From assembly GCA_007123695.1 (NCBI GenBank), contig SLGN01000002.1:1-5902 (forward strand): a stretch of 5,902 nt of DNA, given 5' to 3'. The DNA comes from Verrucomicrobiales bacterium. GTDB lineage: Bacteria > Verrucomicrobiota > Verrucomicrobiia > Verrucomicrobiales > DEV007. Positions 1 to 5,614 of the stretch are shown in pieces (within the stretch, counting starts at the first letter, position 1; every line of letters starts with the position of its first letter). Under the pieces are notes generated by a model. It searched no databases, was not told where the DNA came from, and was given only the letters and a program-made list of their open reading frames with translations. A program made the position numbers and the translations under genes.

Positions 1-289
1 CCTCGCTGCTGATGCGGGTGGCGTAGGCGTCGCCGTTGGGAAAGGCGCCGAAGAGGGCGGGTTCGCCGCGCTCGACGGAGGGATGCGAGGCGATGGCGAT
101 GCCGCGGTCGGCGAGCAGTTCGGCATGAAAGAGGGCCGAGGAGTTGGATTCGGCTTCCAGTTCGATGAAGAGGAACTGCGTGGCGGAGAATACCGCGATG
201 CTGAGGATCGAGACGATCCACAGAATCGCGACGAGGGCCGATCCCCGGCGCTGCGCCGGGGCGCGATGGCTGTAGGGGTCGGTCGTCAT
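1..289 (-). CDS. gspK: Type II secretion minor pseudopilin GspK-like, N-terminal part (runs off left edge)
   Basis: The first 96 residues are visible, starting MTTDPYSHRAPAQRRG, and the frame stays open to the window edge. A basic leader ends in G16, the expected prepilin peptidase site, followed by a hydrophobic helix SALVAILWIVSILSIAVF. The fifth residue of the mature chain is Ala instead of Glu. Absence of Glu5 is a hallmark of GspK, which caps the pseudopilus tip above GspI and GspJ. The segment AELLADRGIAIA (residues 56-67) resembles the helix after the membrane segment in GspK proteins. The start codon overlaps the stop of the upstream J gene as ATGA, which implies translational coupling and confirms the start; no Shine-Dalgarno sequence is seen. 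About two thirds or more of the protein should lie outside the window. The family call rests on the N-terminus and on gene order, so a generic prepilin-like protein remains possible. Confidence 0.8.
   Translation of the reverse strand, partial: MTTDPYSHRAPAQRRGSALVAILWIVSILSIAVFSATQFLFIELEAESNSSALFHAELLADRGIAIASHPSVERGEPALFGAFPNGDAYATRISSE
286..289 (-). promoter_or_regulatory. ATGA stop/start overlap between gspJ and gspK
   Basis: On the minus strand the four bases read ATGA. ATG starts the K gene and TGA ends the J gene. Such overlaps usually let terminating ribosomes restart on the next gene, which would matter here because no Shine-Dalgarno sequence precedes the K start. The bases are seen directly; coupling is inferred. 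Confidence 0.7.
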
Positions 290-915
290 GAGCCGTTTAC
301 GTGCCAGAAGACGCTGCGCAGGGGGGGGGCGTTGGCCTCGATCTGAAAAGTGAGCTCGACGAGATTTCCGAGCAGCCCGCCGTCGAGCGAATCCCGCCAC
401 TCGCGGGCCTGGGTGTCGTAGAACCGCCAGGTGAGCTGTCGCATCCGGGGGATCAGCTCGACGTAGGCGGCCTCGCCGCGGAGGAAGTCGTTGCGCCTTG
501 CCTGTTCGAAGTCCAGCTCGGTCATGTAGTAGATGCCGCAGCGGATGAAGCCGGCTGGCTGGATCTCGGCGGCGATGACGACCCGCGTGATTTCGTCGCG
601 CGAGTTCACGCCGAAGTCGAAGGCATCGGGCGCGTTGACCAAGGCGAGGTAGGTGTCGTATCGGCCGCTGCCCCGGTCGAAGTAGTGGAACTCGAGCGAG
701 GAACGGTCGTTGAGGCTTTCGAAGGCGAGGCGGCAGCTCTCGACGAACCTCTGGCGGCGGGCGGCGGCGTTCTGCGCCTCGGAAACCTCGGTCATGAGCT
801 CGGCAGTGGCGCCGACGAGGGAGAAGGCCGAGGTCACCAGCAGCACGAAGACCGCGACCGAGAGCATCATCTCGAGCAGGGTGAAGGCGTGGTCGTTGCC
901 GCGGACGGGGTGCAT
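286..915 (-). CDS. gspJ: Type II secretion minor pseudopilin GspJ-like
   Basis: This 209-residue protein begins with a short leader (MHPVRGNDHA) and a type IV pilin-like helix FTLLEMMLSVAVFVLLVTSA. Glu at mature position 5 (E15) is present, as needed for assembly with neighbouring pilins. The residue before the cleavage point is Ala10, not the usual Gly. The C-terminal part (about residues 154-195) contains MRQLTWRFYDTQAREW followed by a segment ending NLVELTFQI. This matches the GspJ pattern of a strand, a Y/F-Y-D turn, a Trp and a final V-x-L strand. Two cysteines (C61, C126) could pair in the periplasm. Length is typical of GspJ. It lies 39 bases after the I gene and overlaps the K gene by ATGA, giving the canonical I-J-K order. 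A run of nine C lies about ten codons before the stop. ATG at 915 is the only start that keeps a short leader. Confidence 0.85.
   Translation of the reverse strand: MHPVRGNDHAFTLLEMMLSVAVFVLLVTSAFSLVGATAELMTEVSEAQNAAARRQRFVESCRLAFESLNDRSSLEFHYFDRGSGRYDTYLALVNAPDAFDFGVNSRDEITRVVIAAEIQPAGFIRCGIYYMTELDFEQARRNDFLRGEAAYVELIPRMRQLTWRFYDTQAREWRDSLDGGLLGNLVELTFQIEANAPPLRSVFWHVNGS
321..329 (-). repeat. Homopolymer of nine C (coding strand) inside gspJ
   Basis: Nine consecutive G on the plus strand are nine C in the coding sense, spanning Ala-Pro-Pro-Leu near the C-terminus of the J protein. The reading frame is intact as given. Tracts of this length can gain or lose bases by slipped-strand mispairing. 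Gain of one C would carry J in frame through the K start codon without meeting a stop. Loss of one would give a TAA at 297-299. Confidence 0.8.
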
Positions 916-954
916 GGCTCTGGAGATTGGTGGGAAGGGGGCGGAAAGCGGTCT

Positions 955-1362
955 TCAGAGAAGGTTGGAGTTGGCGAGGGTCGAGGCGGAGTCGAGGACC
1001 TCGGCCCCGCCGCGGACGCCCCGGCGCATAGCGGTGACGCGGACTTCGAAGAGGCCGAGAAGGTTCTGTCCCTCGCGGTTGTTCAGCTCGGCCCGCTGCA
1101 CCTCGATGCGGAAGAAGAGCCCGCGTGCGTCGGGATTGGTCTCCCGCATGCCCTCATCGATGTTCGGATCGCGGGAAACCTCGAGCAATGCCGCGCGGAG
1201 CAGTTCGCGCACCTCGGCGTCCTCGATGGTTTCGGACACGGTCAGGCTGATGAGGTTGAGGGCTTCGGCGAGACTGACGGCGGCGATGGTGAACAGGGCC
1301 ATGGCCATCAGGAGCTCGAGCAGCGTGAAGCCCGACCGTTTTCCTAGCGTTCCGGTTCTCAT
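955..1362 (-). CDS. gspI: Type II secretion minor pseudopilin GspI-like
   Basis: This 135-residue prepilin-type protein has an 11-residue basic leader MRTGTLGKRSG with Gly at the cleavage point. The helix FTLLELLMAMALFTIAAVSL follows, with the essential Glu at mature position 5 (E16). The N-terminal motif, the small size and the position directly before a GspJ-like gene are typical of GspI, which nucleates the I-J-K tip of the type II secretion pseudopilus in the inner membrane. The globular part (about residues 75-115) alternates short strands, for example LFFRIEVQRAEL and LGLFEVRVTAM, as expected for the small GspI beta sheet. The start is ATG at 1362, 54 bases after the lipoprotein gene; no Shine-Dalgarno sequence is visible. 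An alternative reading is a generic type IV pilin-like minor subunit, but the neighbours favour GspI. Confidence 0.82.
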   Translation of the reverse strand: MRTGTLGKRSGFTLLELLMAMALFTIAAVSLAEALNLISLTVSETIEDAEVRELLRAALLEVSRDPNIDEGMRETNPDARGLFFRIEVQRAELNNREGQNLLGLFEVRVTAMRRGVRGGAEVLDSASTLANSNLL

Positions 1363-1394
1363 GGAGTCTTCATGGAGTCGATGGGGGGCGGGTT

Positions 1395-1415
1395 CGGGGC
1401 GCTGTTCCGGCCCCG
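1395..1415 (-). other. Weak GC hairpin in the gap between the lipoprotein gene and gspI
   Basis: In the coding sense CGGGGC and GCCCCG form a 6-bp perfect stem around a 9-base loop, immediately after the lipoprotein stop codon. No T-run follows, so it does not look like an intrinsic terminator. It could slow transcription or protect an mRNA end between the lipid-bridge genes and the pseudopilin genes, or be chance in GC-rich DNA. Confidence 0.25.
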
Positions 1416-1416
1416 C

Positions 1417-1968
1417 CTACTCGGCGGCGCCCTGCTTCTGGATCCAACGGTAGCTGCTGCCGTTCTCGCCGGCGACTTCGATCCACTCTCCGGGGAAGGA
1501 CTTCCGCTGCCGCTGCCGCCAGTGCTGCTCGCGGATCTTGGCGAGGTCCTCGCCCTTTTCCTCGGCCTCGCGGCGCATCAGGATCTCGCGGTCGCGGTTC
1601 TCGTTGGCGACGGTTTCGTCGATGTAGGCGCCGTAGTCGCCCGCCGGGCGGTTGCGGATGGTGAGCAGTCCGCTGCGGTTTTCGCCGACGAGCCGGTTGT
1701 TCTTCAGGTTTTGGATCTCGTCCATCCGCGAGCGCGTCCCGGCGAGGGCCTCGCGGAAATCGGACGGGGCCGCCTCCTCTTCCTTTTTCTCGGAAGCGCC
1801 GTGCTGGTAGACGTTGACGTCCATGGCCAGATCGACCTTGATGGGCTCGGGCGTGTTGACGTTGATCTCGAAGGGCTTGATGCAGGAGGCGAGGGCCAGC
1901 GCCGAGGCGAGGACGCCGCCGACGCGGAGCAGGGCGCCGGTGAAGGGGATGGCGGGTGGTGCATTCAT
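1417..1968 (-). CDS. Outer-membrane lipoprotein: fused YnbE-like and YdbL-like (DUF1318) domains
   Basis: This 183-residue protein has a signal peptide ending in a lipobox LASC (lipidated Cys29). The residue after Cys is Ile, not Asp, so outer-membrane sorting is expected. Residues 30-56 contain PFEINVNTPEPIKVDLAMDV, which resembles the short mature part of E. coli YnbE (a xxPxEPIxxxMxVxxxxx strand pair). A charged linker (about 57-68) leads to residues 69-179, which follow the YdbL/DUF1318 pattern: a V-G-E-x-x-S-G-L motif (94-101), NENRDREI, a Glu/Lys helix, then FPGEWIEV and a final YRWIQK, matching the PGEY...GxWLxK ending of YdbL. In E. coli YdbH, YnbE and YdbL are encoded together as separate proteins; here the two small partners are one chain. 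The ATG overlaps the stop of the upstream YdbH-like gene. The fusion is seen in an uninterrupted frame; domain names are from remembered family patterns. Confidence 0.78.
   Translation of the reverse strand: MNAPPAIPFTGALLRVGGVLASALALASCIKPFEINVNTPEPIKVDLAMDVNVYQHGASEKKEEEAAPSDFREALAGTRSRMDEIQNLKNNRLVGENRSGLLTIRNRPAGDYGAYIDETVANENRDREILMRREAEEKGEDLAKIREQHWRQRQRKSFPGEWIEVAGENGSSYRWIQKQGAAE
1965..1968 (-). promoter_or_regulatory. ATGA stop/start overlap between the ydbH-like and lipoprotein genes
   Basis: The minus strand reads ATGA: ATG opens the lipoprotein gene and TGA closes the YdbH-like gene. With no Shine-Dalgarno sequence upstream, translation of the lipoprotein probably depends on termination of the preceding gene, tying production of the two bridge partners together. 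Confidence 0.7.
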
Positions 1969-4900
1969 CGTCTGGAGCGGCGCCGCGGCGAGGCGGCGAC
2001 GGAAGGTGTTCCGGAGGGGTCGAGGCTTTCGGGAGCGGGCTCGAGGGGCTTCGCGCTGGCCTCGGGCAGGGGGGCGACGGGGACGGCGGCGAGGGCTTCG
2101 TTGGGGGAGCCCGTCTCGTCGTGGAGGTGGAGCCGGAGGACGCGCGAGCCATAGGGTCCGTCGAAGCGCAGGTCGAGATCGCCGTCGAGCCCGGCGAAGG
2201 ACAGATTGCCGACGGCGCTGTCGTAGTCGAATCGCTTCAGCGCCTCCAGGGAGAGTTCGGTGAGCCCGCGCTGGAGCGAGCCCCATTCCGGCGGCAGCGT
2301 CTCGATCATCCCGCCGAGCTTGGTGATGTCGAACTGGCCCGGCCCCTCGGCGATGAACTCCCCTGAGGAGAGGCCGAGGGACTTGCCGCGTCCTTCGGTG
2401 GAGAGCCGCAGCGAGATCGGGCCCTGCATTAGGAAGTTGTCGGGCGCGACCCGTTCGGTGATGGGCCCGCTCTCGATACCGGTGCCCGAGACCCAGGCAT
2501 CCCATTTGCCCTCGTCGTCGAGGTAGAAGTCGAAGCCGCCCTCGGCGTAGCCGCCGTAGGCCGCCCCGCCGAAGAGACCGTAGATGCCGTTGGCGTCGAA
2601 GGTCACGGTGATGTAGAGATCCTCGGCGTCGAACTCGCGCCACTTCGCCCGCTTCAGGGAGAAGGTCTGCACGAGGTTGTTGTCCTCGTCCTTCAGCGGC
2701 ACGTTGAACTGGACATCTCCGGCGAGTCCCTGGAGCTCGACGCGGAAGTCGGCGAAGCTGTAGACGTGGTCTTCGTCGGGAATGTTGAGCTGCAGCTCGA
2801 TCTCGCCCTCGCCGAGCTTGGTGGTGGCGTTGAAGGGGAAGGGAACGACACCGAGCGGAACGCCGGTGGGGGCGATGACGATCTTGCCGGCGGTGGCCTC
2901 GACCGTCCGGACGACCCAGCCGGGGGACCCTTTGTCCGCTTCCGCATCGGACTCCGCTTCCGCTTCCGCCTCCGATTCGGACTTGATGCCGATGCGGGCG
3001 CCTTCGTTCCGTTCGCGGTAGTTGCGCTGGTATTCGATCCACCAGAAGAGGCCCTGCCCGACATGCAGGGCCGGGCCGACTAGCTCGATGCGGTCGATCT
3101 CCTGGCGGGCGAGCCCGGCGAGGGTGAAGCCGACGAAGATGGTGGGCAGCTCGGCTACGGTAATGAAGGTGCTGTAGGGGTCGGTGATTTCGATACCGGC
3201 GAGCTCGATCTTCTGCGGCGCCTCCTGGGCGAGGAGACCGTCGAGGGAGAGGGGCACTTCGTCGAGGCGGGTCTCGACTTGGAACTGGAGGCCCTCGACC
3301 TGGGGAATCATGGCCTCGAACTGAACCCGGCTGCGGGTGACCTCGACCTGGCCGACGGTCCACGGAGGCAGGCTGCGCGGGGAATCGGCGGCGGCCCCGT
3401 CCTCCGGAGCCGCCGCTGCGGGCTCGTCCGGGGCGGGCGCTGCGGATTCCTCCTCCTTTTCCGGCCCTCGATCTCCGGCGAGCGCCCGCAGACCTTCTCC
3501 GACCTTGAGTTCGGCTCCCTCGATGCTGAGGCGTTCGAGACGGCGGTCGCGCAGCATTCCCTGACCGGTGAAGGCGGCGGAGATCTTCTCGACCCGGAAG
3601 ACCTCGCTCTCGGCGACGGGGGTGGGGGTCCGGGTGAGGGGATCGACCGGGACATCCCTGTCGGGACCGTCCGGATCGAGCAAGCGGGGGTGGTTGCGCA
3701 GCGAAAGATCGCTCATGACGAGCTCGTAGGCGTCGGCCTTTTCCGCGTTGGTGATGGAGAAGCCGCCCTCGATCTTGGGCACTCGACCATCTGAGAAGTT
3801 CGAGTCGGCGACGACGCGGCCGTCCTCGATGGAGAGCGAGGAGATCCGATAGACCGGTCGTTCGCTCTCGGCGGCGGGTCCGGCGGCGGGCTCCGTTTCG
3901 TCCGCCGCGGTCGATGGCGCCTCGCGCAGCCAGTCGCCGAGCGAGTCGTCGGTGAAGAAGACCGAGGCGCCCGCTACCTCGAGGCGGTCGATCACGCCGT
4001 GTTCCCGGAAGTCGGAGGGCCTCAAGTCCAGTTCCGCCGCTTCGAACGAGATCAGGGCGGGACCGTCGAGCGCCGCGCCGGGGGCGTGGAGGCGGAGTCT
4101 CCCAAGGCGCAGGTTTTGGATTTCCTGCGAGCCGAAGCCCTCGTCCCCGCCGACCTTCAGCCCGCGGAAATTCGCGGAAAAGGTTCCCGCGAGGTGGTGG
4201 GCCGCGCGGTCCCCGATGGTGTAGTCGCGCATCAGCAGGTTGCCGTCGCCGAAGGAGATCTTCGCCAGGGTCCAGGCGGGGGCCGGATCAGTCGGTTCCT
4301 CGGGCTCCGCTTCGATGGGTTCGTCGGGTGCTGCTTCGCCCCGTTCCAGCCAGGCGAGGGATCGGTCGCTGATGAAGAGGTCGGCTCCCTCGAAGAGAAT
4401 GGGAGGCACGACCCGCGCCGCAAGCATGTCGCCAAGGCTCTCGCAGGAAAGGGAGACGCGTCCCGCAGAAAGGAAGGGCGCATCCTCGAAACCGACCGCG
4501 AGGTCCGTCACCGCGAATTCGAGGGGTTGTTCGTGTTCCCACGAGCCGTCCTGCAAGGAGACGCCCTCGGTGGCAAAGGAGGTGGAAAAGGCGAGGTCGG
4601 GCACCAGGGCACGACCGTCCCGTCCGTCGAAGCCGGTCACGGAGATTGCCGCCCCGTTGGCGGCCATTCGCCCGATCAGAATCGTTGCAAGCGGCGAGGG
4701 CGCTTCGTCCTCGCTGGATTCGGATCCGGTGTCTCCGGCGGTGGCATTTGCGAGCGTGTCGACTTCGTTTCCGGCCTCGGTGGCGAAAAGATCGGGATCG
4801 ATCCGAAGCACCGGGTCCGCGATGCGCAGCGAGTCGATCTCCAGCCGCGACAGGTCGGTGGCGATCCGGCCGCTGGCCGAGACTAGTGCGACTCTGCCGT

Positions 4901-5525
4901 GGGCGCCCTCTTCGCCAAGGGACAGGTCCGCGAGATTCAGAGCCAGGGCGACGCTTTCGCGCGGCAGGCCGTTGCTTTCGGCTCCGCCGGGGGCCTCGGC
5001 ACGCAGTTCCCATGTCGCCTCCAGAGGCGGGCGAGCGTCGAACTCCACCGAAATCCGACAATCGAGGAACTGCAGGGACCCGGTGAAGATGGAGAGAAAG
5101 TCGAGCGATGGTGGCCCCGCCGACGGCGGAGCGGCTTCCGGCTTCGCGAACCCGGCGAGCAGTCCCTCGTCGATCCGGATTTCCGCACCCTCGACCACGA
5201 GATCGCGAAACTGCCGCGAGCTGCGGAGCTGGGCCAGGCCGTAGGTGACGCGCAAGCTCGGAATTTTCGCAAGGACGCTGCCAGGCGGGGCGTTCTTCGG
5301 GGCAAGGATCAAGTCCTCGATCAGGACCCGGCCGGGGCGGTGGAATTGGATTTCCCCCACGGAGACGCGGAAGGGTTCCACTGCCATGCCGAGCGCTTGG
5401 TTGACCACGCGGACGCGGTTGACGTAGAGGATGCCCGCGAGCACGGAGAGGACGACGGCCAGTCCGACGAGAAGAGCCGCCGCCCGCAGGGAAAAGCGGA
5501 ACAGCCAGCGCAGCACCCCCCGCAT
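1965..5525 (-). CDS. AsmA-like intermembrane bridge protein, YdbH-like
   Basis: This 1186-residue protein (counted from ATG at 5525) has an Arg-rich N-terminus and one membrane helix (about residues 15-35, AALLVGLAVVLSVLAGILYV). The rest is periplasmic and strand-rich. A unit starting like VEGAEIRIDEGLLAGF recurs six times, beginning near residues 109, 233, 376, 515, 666 and 813. Each copy is followed by a low-complexity Glu/Ala/Pro linker and a strand pair that restarts with P-x-W or similar. The C-terminal domain (about 895-1135) has a Gly/Tyr-rich turn GIYGLFGGAAYGGYAEGG and a closing LEALKRFDYDSAVGNLSF, resembling the end of YdbH. A Pro-rich tail ends RRRSRR. AsmA-like proteins form a hydrophobic groove carrying phospholipids between membranes. 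A GTG at 5570 would add 15 residues; ATG is preferred because the longer N-terminus is unlike a signal anchor. The fused YnbE-YdbL lipoprotein downstream supports the YdbH assignment over TamB or YhdP. Confidence 0.78.
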   Translation of the reverse strand: MRGVLRWLFRFSLRAAALLVGLAVVLSVLAGILYVNRVRVVNQALGMAVEPFRVSVGEIQFHRPGRVLIEDLILAPKNAPPGSVLAKIPSLRVTYGLAQLRSSRQFRDLVVEGAEIRIDEGLLAGFAKPEAAPPSAGPPSLDFLSIFTGSLQFLDCRISVEFDARPPLEATWELRAEAPGGAESNGLPRESVALALNLADLSLGEEGAHGRVALVSASGRIATDLSRLEIDSLRIADPVLRIDPDLFATEAGNEVDTLANATAGDTGSESSEDEAPSPLATILIGRMAANGAAISVTGFDGRDGRALVPDLAFSTSFATEGVSLQDGSWEHEQPLEFAVTDLAVGFEDAPFLSAGRVSLSCESLGDMLAARVVPPILFEGADLFISDRSLAWLERGEAAPDEPIEAEPEEPTDPAPAWTLAKISFGDGNLLMRDYTIGDRAAHHLAGTFSANFRGLKVGGDEGFGSQEIQNLRLGRLRLHAPGAALDGPALISFEAAELDLRPSDFREHGVIDRLEVAGASVFFTDDSLGDWLREAPSTAADETEPAAGPAAESERPVYRISSLSIEDGRVVADSNFSDGRVPKIEGGFSITNAEKADAYELVMSDLSLRNHPRLLDPDGPDRDVPVDPLTRTPTPVAESEVFRVEKISAAFTGQGMLRDRRLERLSIEGAELKVGEGLRALAGDRGPEKEEESAAPAPDEPAAAAPEDGAAADSPRSLPPWTVGQVEVTRSRVQFEAMIPQVEGLQFQVETRLDEVPLSLDGLLAQEAPQKIELAGIEITDPYSTFITVAELPTIFVGFTLAGLARQEIDRIELVGPALHVGQGLFWWIEYQRNYRERNEGARIGIKSESEAEAEAESDAEADKGSPGWVVRTVEATAGKIVIAPTGVPLGVVPFPFNATTKLGEGEIELQLNIPDEDHVYSFADFRVELQGLAGDVQFNVPLKDEDNNLVQTFSLKRAKWREFDAEDLYITVTFDANGIYGLFGGAAYGGYAEGGFDFYLDDEGKWDAWVSGTGIESGPITERVAPDNFLMQGPISLRLSTEGRGKSLGLSSGEFIAEGPGQFDITKLGGMIETLPPEWGSLQRGLTELSLEALKRFDYDSAVGNLSFAGLDGDLDLRFDGPYGSRVLRLHLHDETGSPNEALAAVPVAPLPEASAKPLEPAPESLDPSGTPSVAASPRRRSRR
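2931..2981 (-). repeat. Low-complexity Ser/Glu/Ala hexamer-like repeat within the bridge gene
   Basis: This stretch encodes SESEAEAEAESDAEADK in the sixth linker of the YdbH-like protein. The DNA is built of near-repeats of a 6-base unit (plus strand TCCGCT with C/T/A variants). It is the most repetitive DNA in the window and could change length in multiples of 6 bases without breaking the frame. Confidence 0.7.
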
Positions 5526-5539
5526 CGACCGGAGGGCGC

Positions 5540-5590
5540 GCCTCGGGAAACATTTCTCGCCTTGGAACACGTCTCGAATATAGCCGAGGC
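5540..5590. repeat. Perfect 7-bp inverted repeat around the candidate promoter
   Basis: GCCTCGG at 5540-5546 and CCGAGGC at 5584-5590 are exact inverted copies separated by 37 bases. They flank the candidate -10 box and transcription start of the bridge gene. This may be an operator pair or a leader hairpin; a 7-bp match could also be chance in GC-rich DNA. Confidence 0.3.
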
Positions 5591-5605
5591 AAAGGGGATT
5601 GCGAC
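5577..5605 (-). promoter_or_regulatory. Candidate promoter for the ydbH-like operon
   Basis: In the coding sense a TATATT element (5582-5577) stands out in GC-rich DNA. A weak -35-like GTCGCA (5605-5600) lies 17 bases upstream. Transcription would begin near 5570, leaving a leader of about 45 bases before the ATG at 5525. This also argues against the GTG at 5570 as the start, unless the transcript is leaderless. The -35 match is poor (3 of 6). Confidence 0.35.
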
Positions 5606-5614
5606 CGCTGATCG

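Noticed and set aside
301..1347. Long plus-strand open frame opposite gspI and gspJ
   Set aside because: Its translation is Gly/Glu/Val-rich, typical of the antisense of GC-rich genes, and the opposite strand has two well-supported pseudopilins.
1395..1415. Intrinsic terminator between the lipoprotein gene and gspI
   Set aside because: The hairpin has a 6-bp stem but no T-run after it, so it does not qualify as a terminator.
1372..2154. Paired plus- and minus-strand open frames across the lipoprotein gene
   Set aside because: Shadows of the lipoprotein and bridge genes; low-complexity composition and no recognisable domain.
1969..3363. Upstream extension of the lipoprotein reading frame (a long open frame ending at 1417)
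   Set aside because: The frame stays open only because of GC-rich codon structure inside the bridge gene; the encoded protein is Arg/Pro/His-rich with no fold-like pattern. The lipoprotein start at 1968 with signal peptide and lipobox is far better.
3999..4886. Plus-strand open frame opposite the bridge gene, and others at 4240-5244 and 4899-5624
   Set aside because: Antisense shadows; the minus-strand protein here has clear repeats and strand patterns.
5525..5570. GTG at 5570 as start of the bridge protein
   Set aside because: It adds a polar 15-residue stretch unlike a signal anchor, has no ribosome site, and coincides with the predicted transcription start; not fully excluded.
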